The notes: generated by a model not told the origin, from the letters alone. A stretch of DNA of 64,000 nucleotides from Sinorhizobium arboris LMG 14919 (GCF_000427465.1 NZ_KE386497.1:569014-633013), one strand, 5' to 3'; shown: positions 8,208 through 17,092, counted from the first letter of the stretch. Translations and numbers: made by a program.

Positions 8208-9023
8208 TCAAGCCTCCTCTCGCTTGCCGCTGAAGCTCTGCTCCGCCGACGGGCCGTCGTATTGGAAACCGAACCGGAAGCGCATCGGCTTCTCCCGTGC
8301 GAGCTCCTCAAGCACATGGGCCGCAATACCCGCGGTCCTCCCCAGAATGAACACCATGCGTGCAACGGGGGGCGCCAATCCCATGTCGGTCAGGGTCGCC
8401 GCGATCGCCCCGTCCACATTGACGGGCATTGGCCGTCCGACCGCTTCACTGAGTTCTGTCGCGATTTCTCTCATCAGGGCGATGCCGTCGCCGGACAGCC
8501 CGAACGACTGCGACAGGGACCAAAGCCGGTCGGTCCGCGGATCGACGACATGGAAACGATGCCCGAGGCCCGCCATACGGCGCCCCGCTCTTTTGTAATT
8601 CCGGACGATCTCCTTGGCCGAAAGCCGCAAGCTTCCGCCCGACCGTCGCGCCAGGGACAAGCCCTCCTGGAGAAAAACCATAGCCTCCTCACCGGCGCCG
8701 CCGTGCGCATCACCGATTGCAAGAATGCCGCCTCCGACCGCCGCTTCCGGCGCGCGGCGGTTTCCGCTGGCTATGACCCTCGCGGCAAACGTTGAAGGCG
8801 ATGTCGGACCGTGATCGGACGATGCGATCATGATCGCGTTCCACACGGCGGATTCTGCCAGTGTGGGCTGCCGACCGGTCAGCAGGAGAAAGGCGACGGC
8901 GCCGAAATCTCGAGCCTCCATCAAATCCACGACATTCCTACCGCGGATAAGGATCTGATCTTCGTCGAAGGCAGTAATCGCAGTCGGCCAGAGATGGGAA
9001 TTGGTGAACGGCCCGGTGGTCAT
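8208..9023 (-). CDS. Citryl-CoA lyase / citrate synthase-like protein
   Basis: The product has 271 residues, much shorter than citrate synthase, and matches the stand-alone lyase domain. The catalytic set is visible: H107 in GDAHGG, H155 in GLGHRFH and D204 in VNVDGA. Members cleave citryl-CoA or related 3-hydroxy-acyl-CoA thioesters to acetyl-CoA plus an oxoacid, or run in reverse. It overlaps the upstream CoA-transferase gene by four bases, so the pair probably activates an organic acid with CoA and then cleaves or condenses it. The actual acid is unknown; citrate, citramalate or a methylcitrate-like compound are all possible. Confidence 0.75.
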   Translation of the reverse strand: MTTGPFTNSHLWPTAITAFDEDQILIRGRNVVDLMEARDFGAVAFLLLTGRQPTLAESAVWNAIMIASSDHGPTSPSTFAARVIASGNRRAPEAAVGGGILAIGDAHGGAGEEAMVFLQEGLSLARRSGGSLRLSAKEIVRNYKRAGRRMAGLGHRFHVVDPRTDRLWSLSQSFGLSGDGIALMREIATELSEAVGRPMPVNVDGAIAATLTDMGLAPPVARMVFILGRTAGIAAHVLEELAREKPMRFRFGFQYDGPSAEQSFSGKREEA

Positions 9024-10213
9024 TGGCCGACGACTCCTTCTCTGGCGAGCGACAAGATTTCCTGCGGCGTTAAACCAAGACTCTCCTCCAGAATTGCAGC
9101 ACTGTGCTCTCCAAGCCGTGGGCCCTGCGCGCGAATCCGGCCCGGCGTCGCGCTCATGCGCGGAAGCGGCGCGTGCATCCTGTAAGCCCCGAGTTCTGGA
9201 TCGTCGAACTCGGCCAGAATGCCTCGGGCCTTCACATGCGGATCCGTCACGAAATCCGGGACTTCATAGACCGGCGCGCCCGCAACGCCCGCCTCGTCAA
9301 ACCGGCGCATCAGTTCGTCCAACGTGAACTTGCCGAGTGCCTCGGCGACGATCCGATCGGTTTCGTCGCCATTACGGACGCGGGCTTCATTGGTTGCAAA
9401 GCGCTCGTCATCAAGAAGATCACCAAGCCCTGTCAGTTGAAAAAGCTTCTCCGCCATTTTCGGTGTCGACGCGGAAAGCGCGATCCATTTCCCGTCCGAT
9501 GTCGCATAGGTGTTGCGAGGTGACGAGTTGGTAGAGCGGTTTCCGTTCCTCTTCGGATAGCGGCCCGTTCTTTCGTACTCTGCGGCCACCGGCCCAAGGA
9601 CCGAATAGATGGCCTCAAGAAGGGAAAGATCAATTATCTGGCCTTCGCCGGTCGCGTCGCGGTGCCGTAGAGCGGTAAGGGCTGAAAATGCACCGTAAAT
9701 TCCGGTGATCATGTCAGCCATCGGAATAGGGGGTAGCGTGGGTGGACCATCAGCGAAACCGAGCATGGATGCAAGACCGCTCGTCGCTTCGACGAGCGTG
9801 CCGAACCCCGGACGATTACGATAGGGACCATCCTGCCCCCACGCACTGATGCTCAGGATAACAAGCCGGGAGTTTTCGATGAGAAAGCGGCAATGCGGCA
9901 AGCCGAGCTCCTCCAGTTTGCCGGGAACAAAGTTCTCCACGAGAATGTCGGCCCGCCTGACCAGTGACAGAAGCAGTTCCTGCCCGCGCTGCGTTTTGAT
10001 ATTTAGTGCGAGGCTTCTCTTGTTTCGCCCGTATTCGCGCCACCAGAGATCGAGATTGCCTTTTCGCCATTGACGCAGCGGGTCTCCGACCTTCGGCTGT
10101 TCCACCTTGATGACATCGGCACCGAAATCAGCCAGCTGCAACGTCGCCATATTGCCGGCGACGAGCCGCGACAAGTCGAGTACCTTCACACCTGTAAGTG
10201 CCGCACGCGTCAC
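9020..10213 (-). CDS. CaiB/BaiF-type (family III) CoA-transferase
   Basis: The product has 397 residues, the normal family length. The N-terminus VKVLDLSRLVAGNMATLQLADFGADVIKVEQP is the family signature. D167 in PMADMITGIYGAF sits where the catalytic Asp of formyl-CoA transferase lies. A GxGxF-type turn (RPGFGTLVEATSG) precedes it. It would transfer CoA between two carboxylic acids. It is first in a three-gene leftward operon with the lyase-like gene and a cupin. A candidate sigma-54 promoter lies about 170 bases upstream, with a NifA-type site beyond it, so expression may be tied to nitrogen fixation or microaerobic growth. Confidence 0.85.
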   Translation of the reverse strand: MTRAALTGVKVLDLSRLVAGNMATLQLADFGADVIKVEQPKVGDPLRQWRKGNLDLWWREYGRNKRSLALNIKTQRGQELLLSLVRRADILVENFVPGKLEELGLPHCRFLIENSRLVILSISAWGQDGPYRNRPGFGTLVEATSGLASMLGFADGPPTLPPIPMADMITGIYGAFSALTALRHRDATGEGQIIDLSLLEAIYSVLGPVAAEYERTGRYPKRNGNRSTNSSPRNTYATSDGKWIALSASTPKMAEKLFQLTGLGDLLDDERFATNEARVRNGDETDRIVAEALGKFTLDELMRRFDEAGVAGAPVYEVPDFVTDPHVKARGILAEFDDPELGAYRMHAPLPRMSATPGRIRAQGPRLGEHSAAILEESLGLTPQEILSLAREGVVGQ

Positions 10214-10383
10214 TTAGCTCTTCCTTCTTGCACCCCTTTCGGGAGGTCGTGGACTTGCCGGCCTGCCTGTGCGTAGGGAGTCTGAAGCGGATATGACATG
10301 TCATTTCCTCGCTTTGTCCAATCCTCGGCGCTAGCTGCGACCTAACTGCAGCTCGGCAGCTCCCGCCGCCTCTACAAAAGACA

Positions 10384-10399
10384 CTCAAGATTCGTGCCA
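10384..10399 (-). promoter_or_regulatory. Candidate sigma-54 (-24/-12) promoter for the CoA-transferase operon
   Basis: On the minus strand the site reads TGGCACGAATCTTGAG. The -24 half is a perfect TGGCACG and the spacing is right, but the -12 half has GA where GC is nearly invariant. That mismatch lowers confidence. Confidence 0.4.
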
Positions 10400-10488
10400 A
10401 TTCCGCTCGCGGACTGATGAACAGCCTTAACGGTTACTTGTCAGCAAGTTAGCCTGAAGAAAAATAGGTGATTGGCTAAAGGACTCTG

Positions 10489-10504
10489 TGTAGCGGGCCC
10501 GACA
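10489..10504. promoter_or_regulatory. Candidate NifA upstream activator site (TGT-N10-ACA)
   Basis: TGT at 10489-10491 and ACA at 10502-10504 are separated by exactly ten bases, about 95 bases upstream of the sigma-54-like site at 10384-10399. This is the distance normal for NifA-dependent promoters. The short pattern occurs by chance about every 4 kb, so it counts only in combination. Confidence 0.4.
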
Positions 10505-10559
10505 AAGCCGGACAGAAGGTGTGAGGTGCCGTACCTCGAACTGCACACACCTCGGCTGC

Positions 10560-10740
10560 TTTCGGAGGCTTCGGCCATTTCCGTCGTAAAGGTGCGCGGA
10601 TCGATCTCGATCGCGACCGTAGCTGCGTTCTTGAACGTGAGGCGGCAGCGCAGGAGTTCCATTAGGGGGGCGAAACTCCGCTGTTGGTATGGCCGGCGTT
10701 CAGCCACCGAAATGCACGTCGTCCATTGCGGCGCTTGCTC
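10560..10740 (-). pseudogene. hemN (oxygen-independent coproporphyrinogen III oxidase) relic
   Basis: On the minus strand one frame reads MDDVHFGG, then a TGA, then TPAIPTAEF. After a frameshift another reads PLMELLRCRLTFKNAATVAIEIDPRTFTTEMAEA. HemN proteins carry HFGGGTPT followed about 35 residues later by EIDPRT, so this looks like a stretch of hemN with a Gly codon mutated to TGA and at least one shift. Nothing else of the gene is evident on either side. hemN copies are common on rhizobial symbiotic plasmids. Confidence 0.5.
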
Positions 10741-10817
10741 CAAAACAAAACGGATTTCCTTGCGTGGCACCGCCAGGCGACCCATCGCATCAAATTGTCG
10801 AAACACGTTGCTAGTGA

Positions 10818-10866
10818 ATCCATGCCTTGGATGGATGTGATCCAAAGAATCAATTTTTCCAGCCGG
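10818..10866 (+). promoter_or_regulatory. nod box (NodD-binding promoter)
   Basis: The conserved blocks occur with exact canonical spacing: ATCCA at 10818, GATG at 10830, ATC at 10840, then N-AAA-N-AATC-A-ATTTT and CCA. About six positions of the 49-base consensus differ, mainly at the 3' end. It points to nodM, whose ATG is about 190 bases downstream. Flavonoid-activated NodD would drive transcription. The rest of 10214-11056 holds the hemN relic and the divergent operon's control sites, and no other gene. Confidence 0.85.
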
Positions 10867-11056
10867 TTGAGTGCTATTAGAAAGCGCTGAAGTGTCTCAC
10901 GGTACGTCGATTCTCGGCACGAAAGTTCGACCAACAGGTGGCGCCCGTCGAAGAAATTATTGGCGTCTGAAGCCATGCGGGAGCTGCTGATGTAGCCCTG
11001 GTCAGGTGCGGGTTTGAGTACGGCGCGATCGGCATGGAAGGAGCGCGAAAGGCGAT

Positions 11057-12880
11057 ATGTGCGGTATTGTTGGCATCGTCGGCAACCAGCCGGTGTCGGA
11101 GCGGCTCGTCAATGCGCTGAGGCGCTTGGAGTACCGTGGCTACGATTCGGCCGGCGTCGCAACGATTGAGGGCGGAGCACTACGTCGCAGGCGCGCCGAG
11201 GGCAAGCTTGTCAATCTTGAGACCAAGCTGAAGGAGGAGCCTCTCCCTGGCGCCATCGGCATCGCCCATACACGCTGGGCAACCCATGGAGCGCCGACCG
11301 AACGCAATGCGCATCCGCATTTCACCGACGGCGTTGCAGTGGTCCACAACGGCATCATCGAGAATTTCGCGGAGATCAAGGATGAGTTGATCGCCACGGG
11401 TGCCGAGTTTCAGACCGAGACCGACACGGAGGTTGTGGCACAGCTCGTCGCCAAGTATCGGCGGGACGGCATGGGCCGATGGCAGGCCATGCATGCGATG
11501 CTGAAGCGCGTGCGGGGCGCCTATGCTCTGGCTGTCCTCTTCGAGGACGACCCTTCGACCATCATGGCAGCGCGCAACGGACCGCCGCTCGCGATCGGTC
11601 ACGGCAATGGAGAGATGTTCCTGGGATCGGACGCGATCGCGCTGGCACCGTTCACCAATGAAATCACCTATCTGATCGATGGCGATTGGGCGGTGATCGG
11701 CACGACCGGCGTGCACATCTTCGACATCGACGGCAATATCGCCACGCGTCCGCGGCAGGTTTCGATGGCGGCGGCCTATCTGGTCGATAAGGGCAACCAT
11801 CGCCATTTCATGGAGAAGGAGATCTACGAACAGCCGGAGGTCGTGGCCCACGCTCTCGGCCAATACGTCAACTTCATCGACAACCTGGTCGCGCCGAGTT
11901 CCAACATCGATTTCGCCAAGCTGCCGAGCCTCGCGATCTCCGCCTGCGGTACGGCCTATCTGGCTGGCCTGATCGGCAAATACTGGTTCGAGCGCTATGC
12001 CCGTCTGCCGGTCGAAATCGACGTCGCCTCCGAGTTCCGCTACCGGGAAATTCCGCTGTCGCCGCAATCGGCCGCCCTCTTCATCTCGCAATCCGGCGAG
12101 ACGGCCGACACGCTGGCGTCGCTTCGATATTGCAAGGAACATGGGCTGAAGATCGGCGCCGTCGTCAACGCCCGCGAATCGACCATTGCGCGAGAGTCCG
12201 ATGCCGTGTTCCCGATCCTGGCCGGGCCGGAGATCGGCGTTGCCTCGACCAAGGCCTTCACCTGCCAGCTCGCCGTGCTCGCCGCGCTCGCGATTGGCGC
12301 CGGCAGGGCGCGCGGAACGGTCAATGAGGAGGAGGAGCAGGTGCTCGTCCAAAGCCTCGCCGAAATGCCGCGTATCATGGGTGAGGTGTTGAACAGCATC
12401 CAGCCGAAGATCGAGCTCCTTTCGCGCGAGCTGTCGAAATGCCGCGACGTGCTCTACCTCGGCCGTGGCACCAGCTTCCCGCTGGCCATGGAAGGCGCGC
12501 TGAAGCTCAAGGAGATTTCCTACATCCATGCGGAGGGCTATGCCGCCGGCGAGCTGAAGCACGGACCGATCGCGCTGATCGACGAAAACATGCCGGTCAT
12601 CGTGATCGCGCCCCATGACCGCTTCTTCGACAAGACGGTCTCGAACATGCAGGAGGTGGCGGCACGAGGCGGCCGGATCATCCTCATCACCGACGGAAAG
12701 GGTGCGGCGGTGTCGAAGCTCAATACGATGCACACGATCGTGCTGCCCGACGTCGACGAGATCATCGCTCCGATGATCTTCTCGCTGCCGGTGCAGCTCC
12801 TTGCCTATCACACGGCAGTTCTCTTGGGCACGGACGTGGATCAGCCGCGCAATCTGGCAAAATCGGTCACTGTCGAATGA
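11057..12880 (+). CDS. nodM: Glucosamine-6-phosphate synthase (NodM type)
   Basis: The product has 607 residues, the full GlmS/NodM length. Processing after Met1 exposes the catalytic Cys2 (MCGIVGIVG) of the N-terminal glutamine amidotransferase domain, with RWATHG and the NGIIEN loop. Two SIS domains follow (SACGTAYLAGL, SQSGETADT, GRGTSFPLAMEGALKLKE), and the end LAKSVTVE is typical. It makes glucosamine-6-phosphate from fructose-6-phosphate and glutamine, feeding UDP-GlcNAc and Nod-factor synthesis. The nod box upstream is the reason to prefer nodM over housekeeping glmS. No nodN or other nod gene follows, so it stands apart from a nod cluster. The frame is intact. Confidence 0.9.
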   Translation: MCGIVGIVGNQPVSERLVNALRRLEYRGYDSAGVATIEGGALRRRRAEGKLVNLETKLKEEPLPGAIGIAHTRWATHGAPTERNAHPHFTDGVAVVHNGIIENFAEIKDELIATGAEFQTETDTEVVAQLVAKYRRDGMGRWQAMHAMLKRVRGAYALAVLFEDDPSTIMAARNGPPLAIGHGNGEMFLGSDAIALAPFTNEITYLIDGDWAVIGTTGVHIFDIDGNIATRPRQVSMAAAYLVDKGNHRHFMEKEIYEQPEVVAHALGQYVNFIDNLVAPSSNIDFAKLPSLAISACGTAYLAGLIGKYWFERYARLPVEIDVASEFRYREIPLSPQSAALFISQSGETADTLASLRYCKEHGLKIGAVVNARESTIARESDAVFPILAGPEIGVASTKAFTCQLAVLAALAIGAGRARGTVNEEEEQVLVQSLAEMPRIMGEVLNSIQPKIELLSRELSKCRDVLYLGRGTSFPLAMEGALKLKEISYIHAEGYAAGELKHGPIALIDENMPVIVIAPHDRFFDKTVSNMQEVAARGGRIILITDGKGAAVSKLNTMHTIVLPDVDEIIAPMIFSLPVQLLAYHTAVLLGTDVDQPRNLAKSVTVE

Positions 12881-12994
12881 TCGTCACGCCGGAAACGGGA
12901 CGAAGTCGGGAGTCCATGGCAGCTGTGACGGCCGCCTTGTACCCAGTTGGGCCGAAATCCCGGAATGCGAGCAAAACCGTGGGTCTGCGGCTGA

Positions 12995-13645
12995 GCCCGT
13001 GCAACTCGGCGGCCCCTGGACGACTGTCAGGCTGCGCTGGCCGAATCTTCTGGATCAGTTCAAGACGATATATTCCTCCCGCGGCGAAACTCCTGGGACG
13101 ACGTTTTCTTCGATAGGCCCCGCTTTCCGGAGTGGGACTACCATCCGACCGGCCAGCTCTCGTTTGAGTTCGAGCAGGTATGTGTTTACCGAGGCTCCGC
13201 GCCGCGCCGGAGCTTCCGCGACGCCAAAGTCCAGCGACTCGAGAATATGGCCAGTGACATCGCTGTCGGCCTTGCGGTGCTTGCTGCAGCGAAAACTGAA
13301 GATCGGCTCAGGCGAGAAGCAGAGCAGCGAAAGATCGAGGAAGAGCGTCGTCGCCGCGAACTGGTAGCGCGTATCAAACATGTTGAGGATCGCCGTACCG
13401 CCGGACTGGCGGCGATTCTCTCCGAACTTGACGAACTGGAACGGCTCCGTCGTCTCATCTCCATGCTCACCGAGAAGGTTCCGGCCGAACCGAGCCCCAG
13501 ATTGTCAGCGTTTCTGCCTTGGACCAGAGAGCACTTGGCGCAGCGCGAGGCTCGCCTGTCCCCGCAGGCGATCGAGGGTCGCTTTGAGGCGGAGCAGCTA
13601 TTTGGTGACGATGACGATCACGGCTTCCCGCCCTCGCGGTGGTAG
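12995..13645 (+). pseudogene. 5'-truncated protein of unknown function
   Basis: A rightward frame is open from a TGA at 12992-12994 to the stop at 13645. The only good start is the ATG at 13247, but the frame before it still looks coding (WDDVFFDRPRFPEWDYHP, LSFEFEQVCVYRG, FRDAKVQRLEN). This suggests the original start was lost further upstream. The second half is a strongly charged helix or coiled coil (about 13270-13500, with EAEQRKIEEERRRREL). If translated from 13247 it would give 132 residues. There is no recognised family. The short gap after nodM (12881-12994) holds nothing I can identify. Confidence 0.45.
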
Positions 13646-13673
13646 GTGGTGAGGGTGTGGAAGTCCCAATAGA

Positions 13674-13880
13674 TTAATGGCGGCGCAGGCGAGAACCCGT
13701 ACCTTCGCCGGTCGGCAGGTTGTCTGGCGCCTTGTCGCGCTGCGGGGGCGCCAAAACTTGACGCAACGCGTGATATCGCCTCGCGATTTCCTCCTGCTGG
13801 GCCGGTGGAAGATCGGCTACGACTGCGTTAATGGTCCGGGTTATGCTGTTTGCTCTCACCGATGTACGATAGACGGACAC
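13674..13880 (-). CDS. Small hypothetical protein
   Basis: A frame of 68 codons from a GTG at 13880, with the helix INAVVADLPPAQQEEIARRYHALRQVL looking protein-like. It overlaps the end of the DUF2188 pseudogene by about 50 bases in another frame. There is no clear ribosome site, and a second GTG nine codons further in might be the start. Function unknown. Confidence 0.35.
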   Translation of the reverse strand: MSVYRTSVRANSITRTINAVVADLPPAQQEEIARRYHALRQVLAPPQRDKAPDNLPTGEGTGSRLRRH

Positions 13881-14129
13881 GAATTAGCCCGGTGATTTTT
13901 TTGGGGTCGGAGGCACGCGGATATGTCCGTTCCTCCTGGAAGTCGCCATTGACCTTCTGAATTTTCACCGATCCGCCGGCCTTGCCGACAGCCTTCTCGA
14001 GCGCGGCACCTTGGTGGCCTCGGCTTTGGTGGCGAAGGTCGTCGTGGGACGGCTGGCGCCGTCTTTGGTCAGGTCCCACCGATCCTTCTTCTCATTGTGC
14101 GTAAGCGTGAATTTCGGCAGCTTGGCCAT
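13828..14129 (-). pseudogene. DUF2188 small protein, frameshifted
   Basis: The ATG at 14129 follows GGAGGA and reads MAKLPKFTLTHNEKKDRWDL then TTTFATKAEATK. After a one-base loss near 14010 the reading resumes as GAALEKAVGKAGGSVKIQKVNGDFQEERTYPR. The two parts together give the complete small DUF2188 fold (about 80 residues), followed by an unusual extra tail to 13828. The family has no settled biochemical role. The start sits 128 bases from, and divergent to, the AbiE operon. Confidence 0.7.
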
Positions 14130-14257
14130 TTCCTCCTCCAGGCCTGTTGTGTCTTGGTGGTTTGAATATTGCGCTTTTATGCCTACCATTGATGGGTCGA
14201 AAATGCGAATTCCCGAACTTGTCCCGCGGTTTGGACTCGTGCTATTTTCACCCACTA

Positions 14258-15049
14258 ATGGTAGGTCAAAAGAACGAAAAGATAAACCAACTTCGTCGCC
14301 TGCTCCCCGAGGGGCTGGTGGTTGACACCGCTTGGCTGGAAAAACACGGCTACCGTCGGCAGTGGCGCGAAAAGTACGTGGCGCAGGGCTGGCTCGAAGG
14401 TGTCGTTCGTGGCGTCTATCAGCGACCGACAGGCAACGTTGATCAGGCGATAGCCTGGCAGCGCGTGATCATCTCGCTCCAGCGACTTCTGGACAAATCC
14501 GTGCACGTCGGCGGCCGCAGTGCCCTCGAGCTACAAGGCTTGACGCACTACCTCCGCTTTTCTGGCAAGCCAGAAATACACCTCTATGCCTATGGAAGTC
14601 TGCCTGGCTGGGTCCAGCGGATACCGACCGACGCTCAGTTCGTCGAACATAAGGCAGACAAGCTCTTCGATGCCGACGCACCTGGAAGGACGCGCATGGC
14701 ATGGGGACATTGGGGATGGGAGCTCGACGTCTCCGCGCCGGAGCGAGCATTTTGCGAGCTTCTTGACCTTCTCCCTTCCCAGGAGACCTTCCATCAAGCG
14801 GATGTTCTAATGGAGTCGGTTCGCATTCTAAGTCCGAAGCGGGTTCAGGCCGTGCTGGAAGCGTGCCGCAGCGTGAAGGTGAAGAGGCTGTTTCTCTGGT
14901 TCGCCGAGCGACACGCCCATCCATGGTTCGGCCGGCTCGATCTCAAACGTATCGACCTCGGTCGTGGTAAGCGCCAGATCGTGGTCGGCGGTCGGCTGGA
15001 CAGCAAGTATCAGATCACTGTGCCGGAGACACTCGATGCCGGCGTCTGA
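14258..15049 (+). CDS. abiEi: AbiEi-type antitoxin of a type IV toxin-antitoxin pair
   Basis: The product has 263 residues. An N-terminal winged-helix part (INQLRRLLPEGLVVDTAWLEKHGYRRQWREKYVAQGW, then GVYQRP) is followed by the larger C-terminal domain (HVGGRSALELQGLTHYLRF, APERAFCELLDLLPS, RLDLKRIDLG). This is the layout of AbiEi antitoxins. They bind their own promoter and counteract the nucleotidyltransferase toxin without directly binding it. The gene overlaps the toxin gene by 14 bases, implying coupled translation. The frame is intact. The start at 14258 is preferred because the frame upstream runs through the divergent promoter region. Confidence 0.88.
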   Translation: MVGQKNEKINQLRRLLPEGLVVDTAWLEKHGYRRQWREKYVAQGWLEGVVRGVYQRPTGNVDQAIAWQRVIISLQRLLDKSVHVGGRSALELQGLTHYLRFSGKPEIHLYAYGSLPGWVQRIPTDAQFVEHKADKLFDADAPGRTRMAWGHWGWELDVSAPERAFCELLDLLPSQETFHQADVLMESVRILSPKRVQAVLEACRSVKVKRLFLWFAERHAHPWFGRLDLKRIDLGRGKRQIVVGGRLDSKYQITVPETLDAGV

Positions 15050-15953
15050 AGCTTATCGCGCGCAAGTCAGCCTCCTCGTTCGAGTTCTGCCGCTCGTTGC
15101 AGAGGAGAATGTCTTTGCATTGAAGGGTGGCACGGCCATCAATCTTTTCGTTAGAGACCTTCCACGCCTGTCGGTCGATATCGATCTGACCTATCTGCCG
15201 GTCGAGGATCGCGCGACTTCTCTCGCCAACATTGACGCTGCCATACGACGGATTGCTGCTCGAATAGGGGAGAATGTACCGCGCAGCCGCACCCAGGTCG
15301 TGCCGCTGCACAGCGAAGGCGCTGCAACAAAGGTGCTGGTTACCTCCGACGGTGTGCAGATCAAGATCGAGGTGACACCTGTCATTCGTGGCTGCGTCTA
15401 CTCTCCCGAGACACGGGCAGTTTGCGACCGGGTCGAAGAGCTCTTCGGCTATGCCGAGGTGCCTGTTGTGTCCTTCCCGGACCTCTACGCCGGCAAGATC
15501 GTCGCCGCCTTGGATCGGCAGCACCCGCGAGATCTGTTCGATGTCAGATATCTGCTCGCGAATGAGGGTATATCCGATGAGCTACGGCGCGCCTTCATTG
15601 TATACATGCTGAGCCACAATAGGCCGATGGCGGAGGTTTTGGCGCCGACGCGCAAAGACCTGCGGCAGGAGTTCGAGGCTGGGTTTGCCGGAATGACGGA
15701 AGAGCCCGTGACCCTGGAGGCGTTGTACGATGCTCGTGAAGCTTTAATCGCCGAGGTCGTTGGCAAGATGCCTGCCGAGCACCGGCGCTTTCTTCTCTCC
15801 TTCAAGGCCGGCGAGCCAGAGTGGGACTTGCTAGGAGTGCCTGGAGCCGCGGACTTGCCGGCGGTGCGCTGGAAGGTCGACAACTTGGCCGAACTTTCGG
15901 AGGGCCGACGAGAAAAGCTGTTGTCGGATCTCAGGCGGGTGCTCGCGACATGA
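15036..15953 (+). CDS. abiEii: AbiEii-type nucleotidyltransferase toxin
   Basis: The product has 305 residues. The nucleotidyltransferase core is plain: GGTAINLF at 31-38 followed by SVDIDLTY with D48 and D50 as metal ligands. A third acidic strand (VQIKIEVTP) and the conserved FPDLYAGKIVAALDRQHPRDLFDV come later. AbiEii toxins use NTPs to modify RNA (some extend or block tRNA acceptor ends), causing reversible growth arrest that aborts phage infection or stabilises plasmids. It lies in a cluster with restriction-like genes, consistent with a defence patch. All key residues are present. Confidence 0.9.
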   Translation: MPASEAYRAQVSLLVRVLPLVAEENVFALKGGTAINLFVRDLPRLSVDIDLTYLPVEDRATSLANIDAAIRRIAARIGENVPRSRTQVVPLHSEGAATKVLVTSDGVQIKIEVTPVIRGCVYSPETRAVCDRVEELFGYAEVPVVSFPDLYAGKIVAALDRQHPRDLFDVRYLLANEGISDELRRAFIVYMLSHNRPMAEVLAPTRKDLRQEFEAGFAGMTEEPVTLEALYDAREALIAEVVGKMPAEHRRFLLSFKAGEPEWDLLGVPGAADLPAVRWKVDNLAELSEGRREKLLSDLRRVLAT

Positions 15954-16114
15954 GACACGGTGGACGCGTGAGGAACGCCGAAGTGAAAAGGAACAAGACG
16001 ACGACGATCTGCAAGCTATGCTCCGCAGTAGTTGGCTCTCGGGCTGTGGCGCTGGCAATGTGGATTGCCAGAACGTCGGCGCTTCAAAACACAGCCGAGC
16101 TGAGAGGCTAGGCC

Positions 16115-17047
16115 ATGGTTCGCCTCTTCGTCGGCGTTACGGACAAGGCCTGGTTCGATCAGTTGAGCGCCTCTGTTCCTCATGACGAAGTCAATTTTTG
16201 GCAACCCAGCGGGACGACGCAGTTTCGCGCGCTTCAGCCCGGCGAACTATTCCTCTTCAAGCTGCATGCGCCAAACAACTTCATCGTTGGCGGCGGCATT
16301 TTCGGTCACGCGTCAATCGCGCCACTGTCTCTGGCCTGGGAAGCCTTTGGCCTTAAGAACGGCGTTTCCAGTCGCTCTGAAATGCGGGCGCGAATTGCGA
16401 GCTATCGCCGCGATCCGATTGCCCTGGACGATCGACAGGATCCCGTCATCGGTTGTCGGATACTGACCCAGCCGTTCTTTTGGCCGAAAGAACTCTGGCT
16501 GCCTATTCCAGCTAGCTGGTCGCCAAACATCGTGACCGGCAAGGGATTCAGCGCGGAGGAAGGGGATGGGCAATATCTATGGTCCGCAGTCACAGAGCGA
16601 TTGAACTCGGTTCCTGAGATTCGACATACAGAGCCGGTCATAGCTGAGCGCTTCGGCAAGCCGACGCTGATCAAGCCGAGATTAGGGCAGGGCGCGTTTC
16701 GCCTGACGATCACCGATAGCTATGAACGCCGTTGTGCTGTCTCGGGTGAAAAGACCCTGCCGATTTTGGATGCCGCCCACATCCGTGCTTTCGAGGCCGG
16801 TGGAGAGCACGCGGCTTCGAACGGTTTGCTCCTTCGCACTGACATCCACCGGCTTTTTGACCTGGGATACGTCACAGTCTCGCCGGATGGTCGGTTCGAG
16901 GTCAGTGGCCGTCTGAAAGCTGACTTCGATAACGGTCGACACTACTATGATCTTCAGGGAACGCCCATTCGCCCTCCCAAGAACCGACATGCTGCGCCAT
17001 CAGTCGACGCGTTGTCGTGGCATCGAGAGCATCGGTATCTGGGATGA
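16115..17047 (+). CDS. HNH endonuclease with a PUA/EVE-like N-terminal domain
   Basis: The product has 310 residues. The C-terminal HNH fold is clear: RCAVSG and then LDAAHIRAFEAGG (H222), SNGLLL (N236) and RTDIHRLFD (H245), as in many putative restriction endonucleases. The N-terminal 100 residues (LFVGVTDKAWFDQL, FRALQPGELFLFKLHAPNNFIVGGGIFG) look beta-rich and may be a modified-base reader of the PUA/EVE/SRA type; this is inference. A domain pair of that kind would make it a modification-dependent enzyme cutting phage DNA. GAGAGG precedes the ATG. It sits beside AbiE and a second broken endonuclease. Confidence 0.75.
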   Translation: MVRLFVGVTDKAWFDQLSASVPHDEVNFWQPSGTTQFRALQPGELFLFKLHAPNNFIVGGGIFGHASIAPLSLAWEAFGLKNGVSSRSEMRARIASYRRDPIALDDRQDPVIGCRILTQPFFWPKELWLPIPASWSPNIVTGKGFSAEEGDGQYLWSAVTERLNSVPEIRHTEPVIAERFGKPTLIKPRLGQGAFRLTITDSYERRCAVSGEKTLPILDAAHIRAFEAGGEHAASNGLLLRTDIHRLFDLGYVTVSPDGRFEVSGRLKADFDNGRHYYDLQGTPIRPPKNRHAAPSVDALSWHREHRYLG

Positions 17048-17092
17048 ACGCTTCTCTCATAACCGGGCTTTTGCTGCCGACTGGACGACGCC

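Noticed and set aside
11180..12811. Long open frame (543 codons) antisense to nodM
   Set aside because: Rich in His, Arg and Asp with no motif, and fully opposite an intact, conserved gene. It is a high-GC shadow.
15950..16111. Small frame of 53 codons between AbiEii and the HNH gene (MRHGGRVRNAEVKRNK)
   Set aside because: The ATGA overlap with AbiEii is tempting, but codon use and composition are poor and there is no family resemblance.
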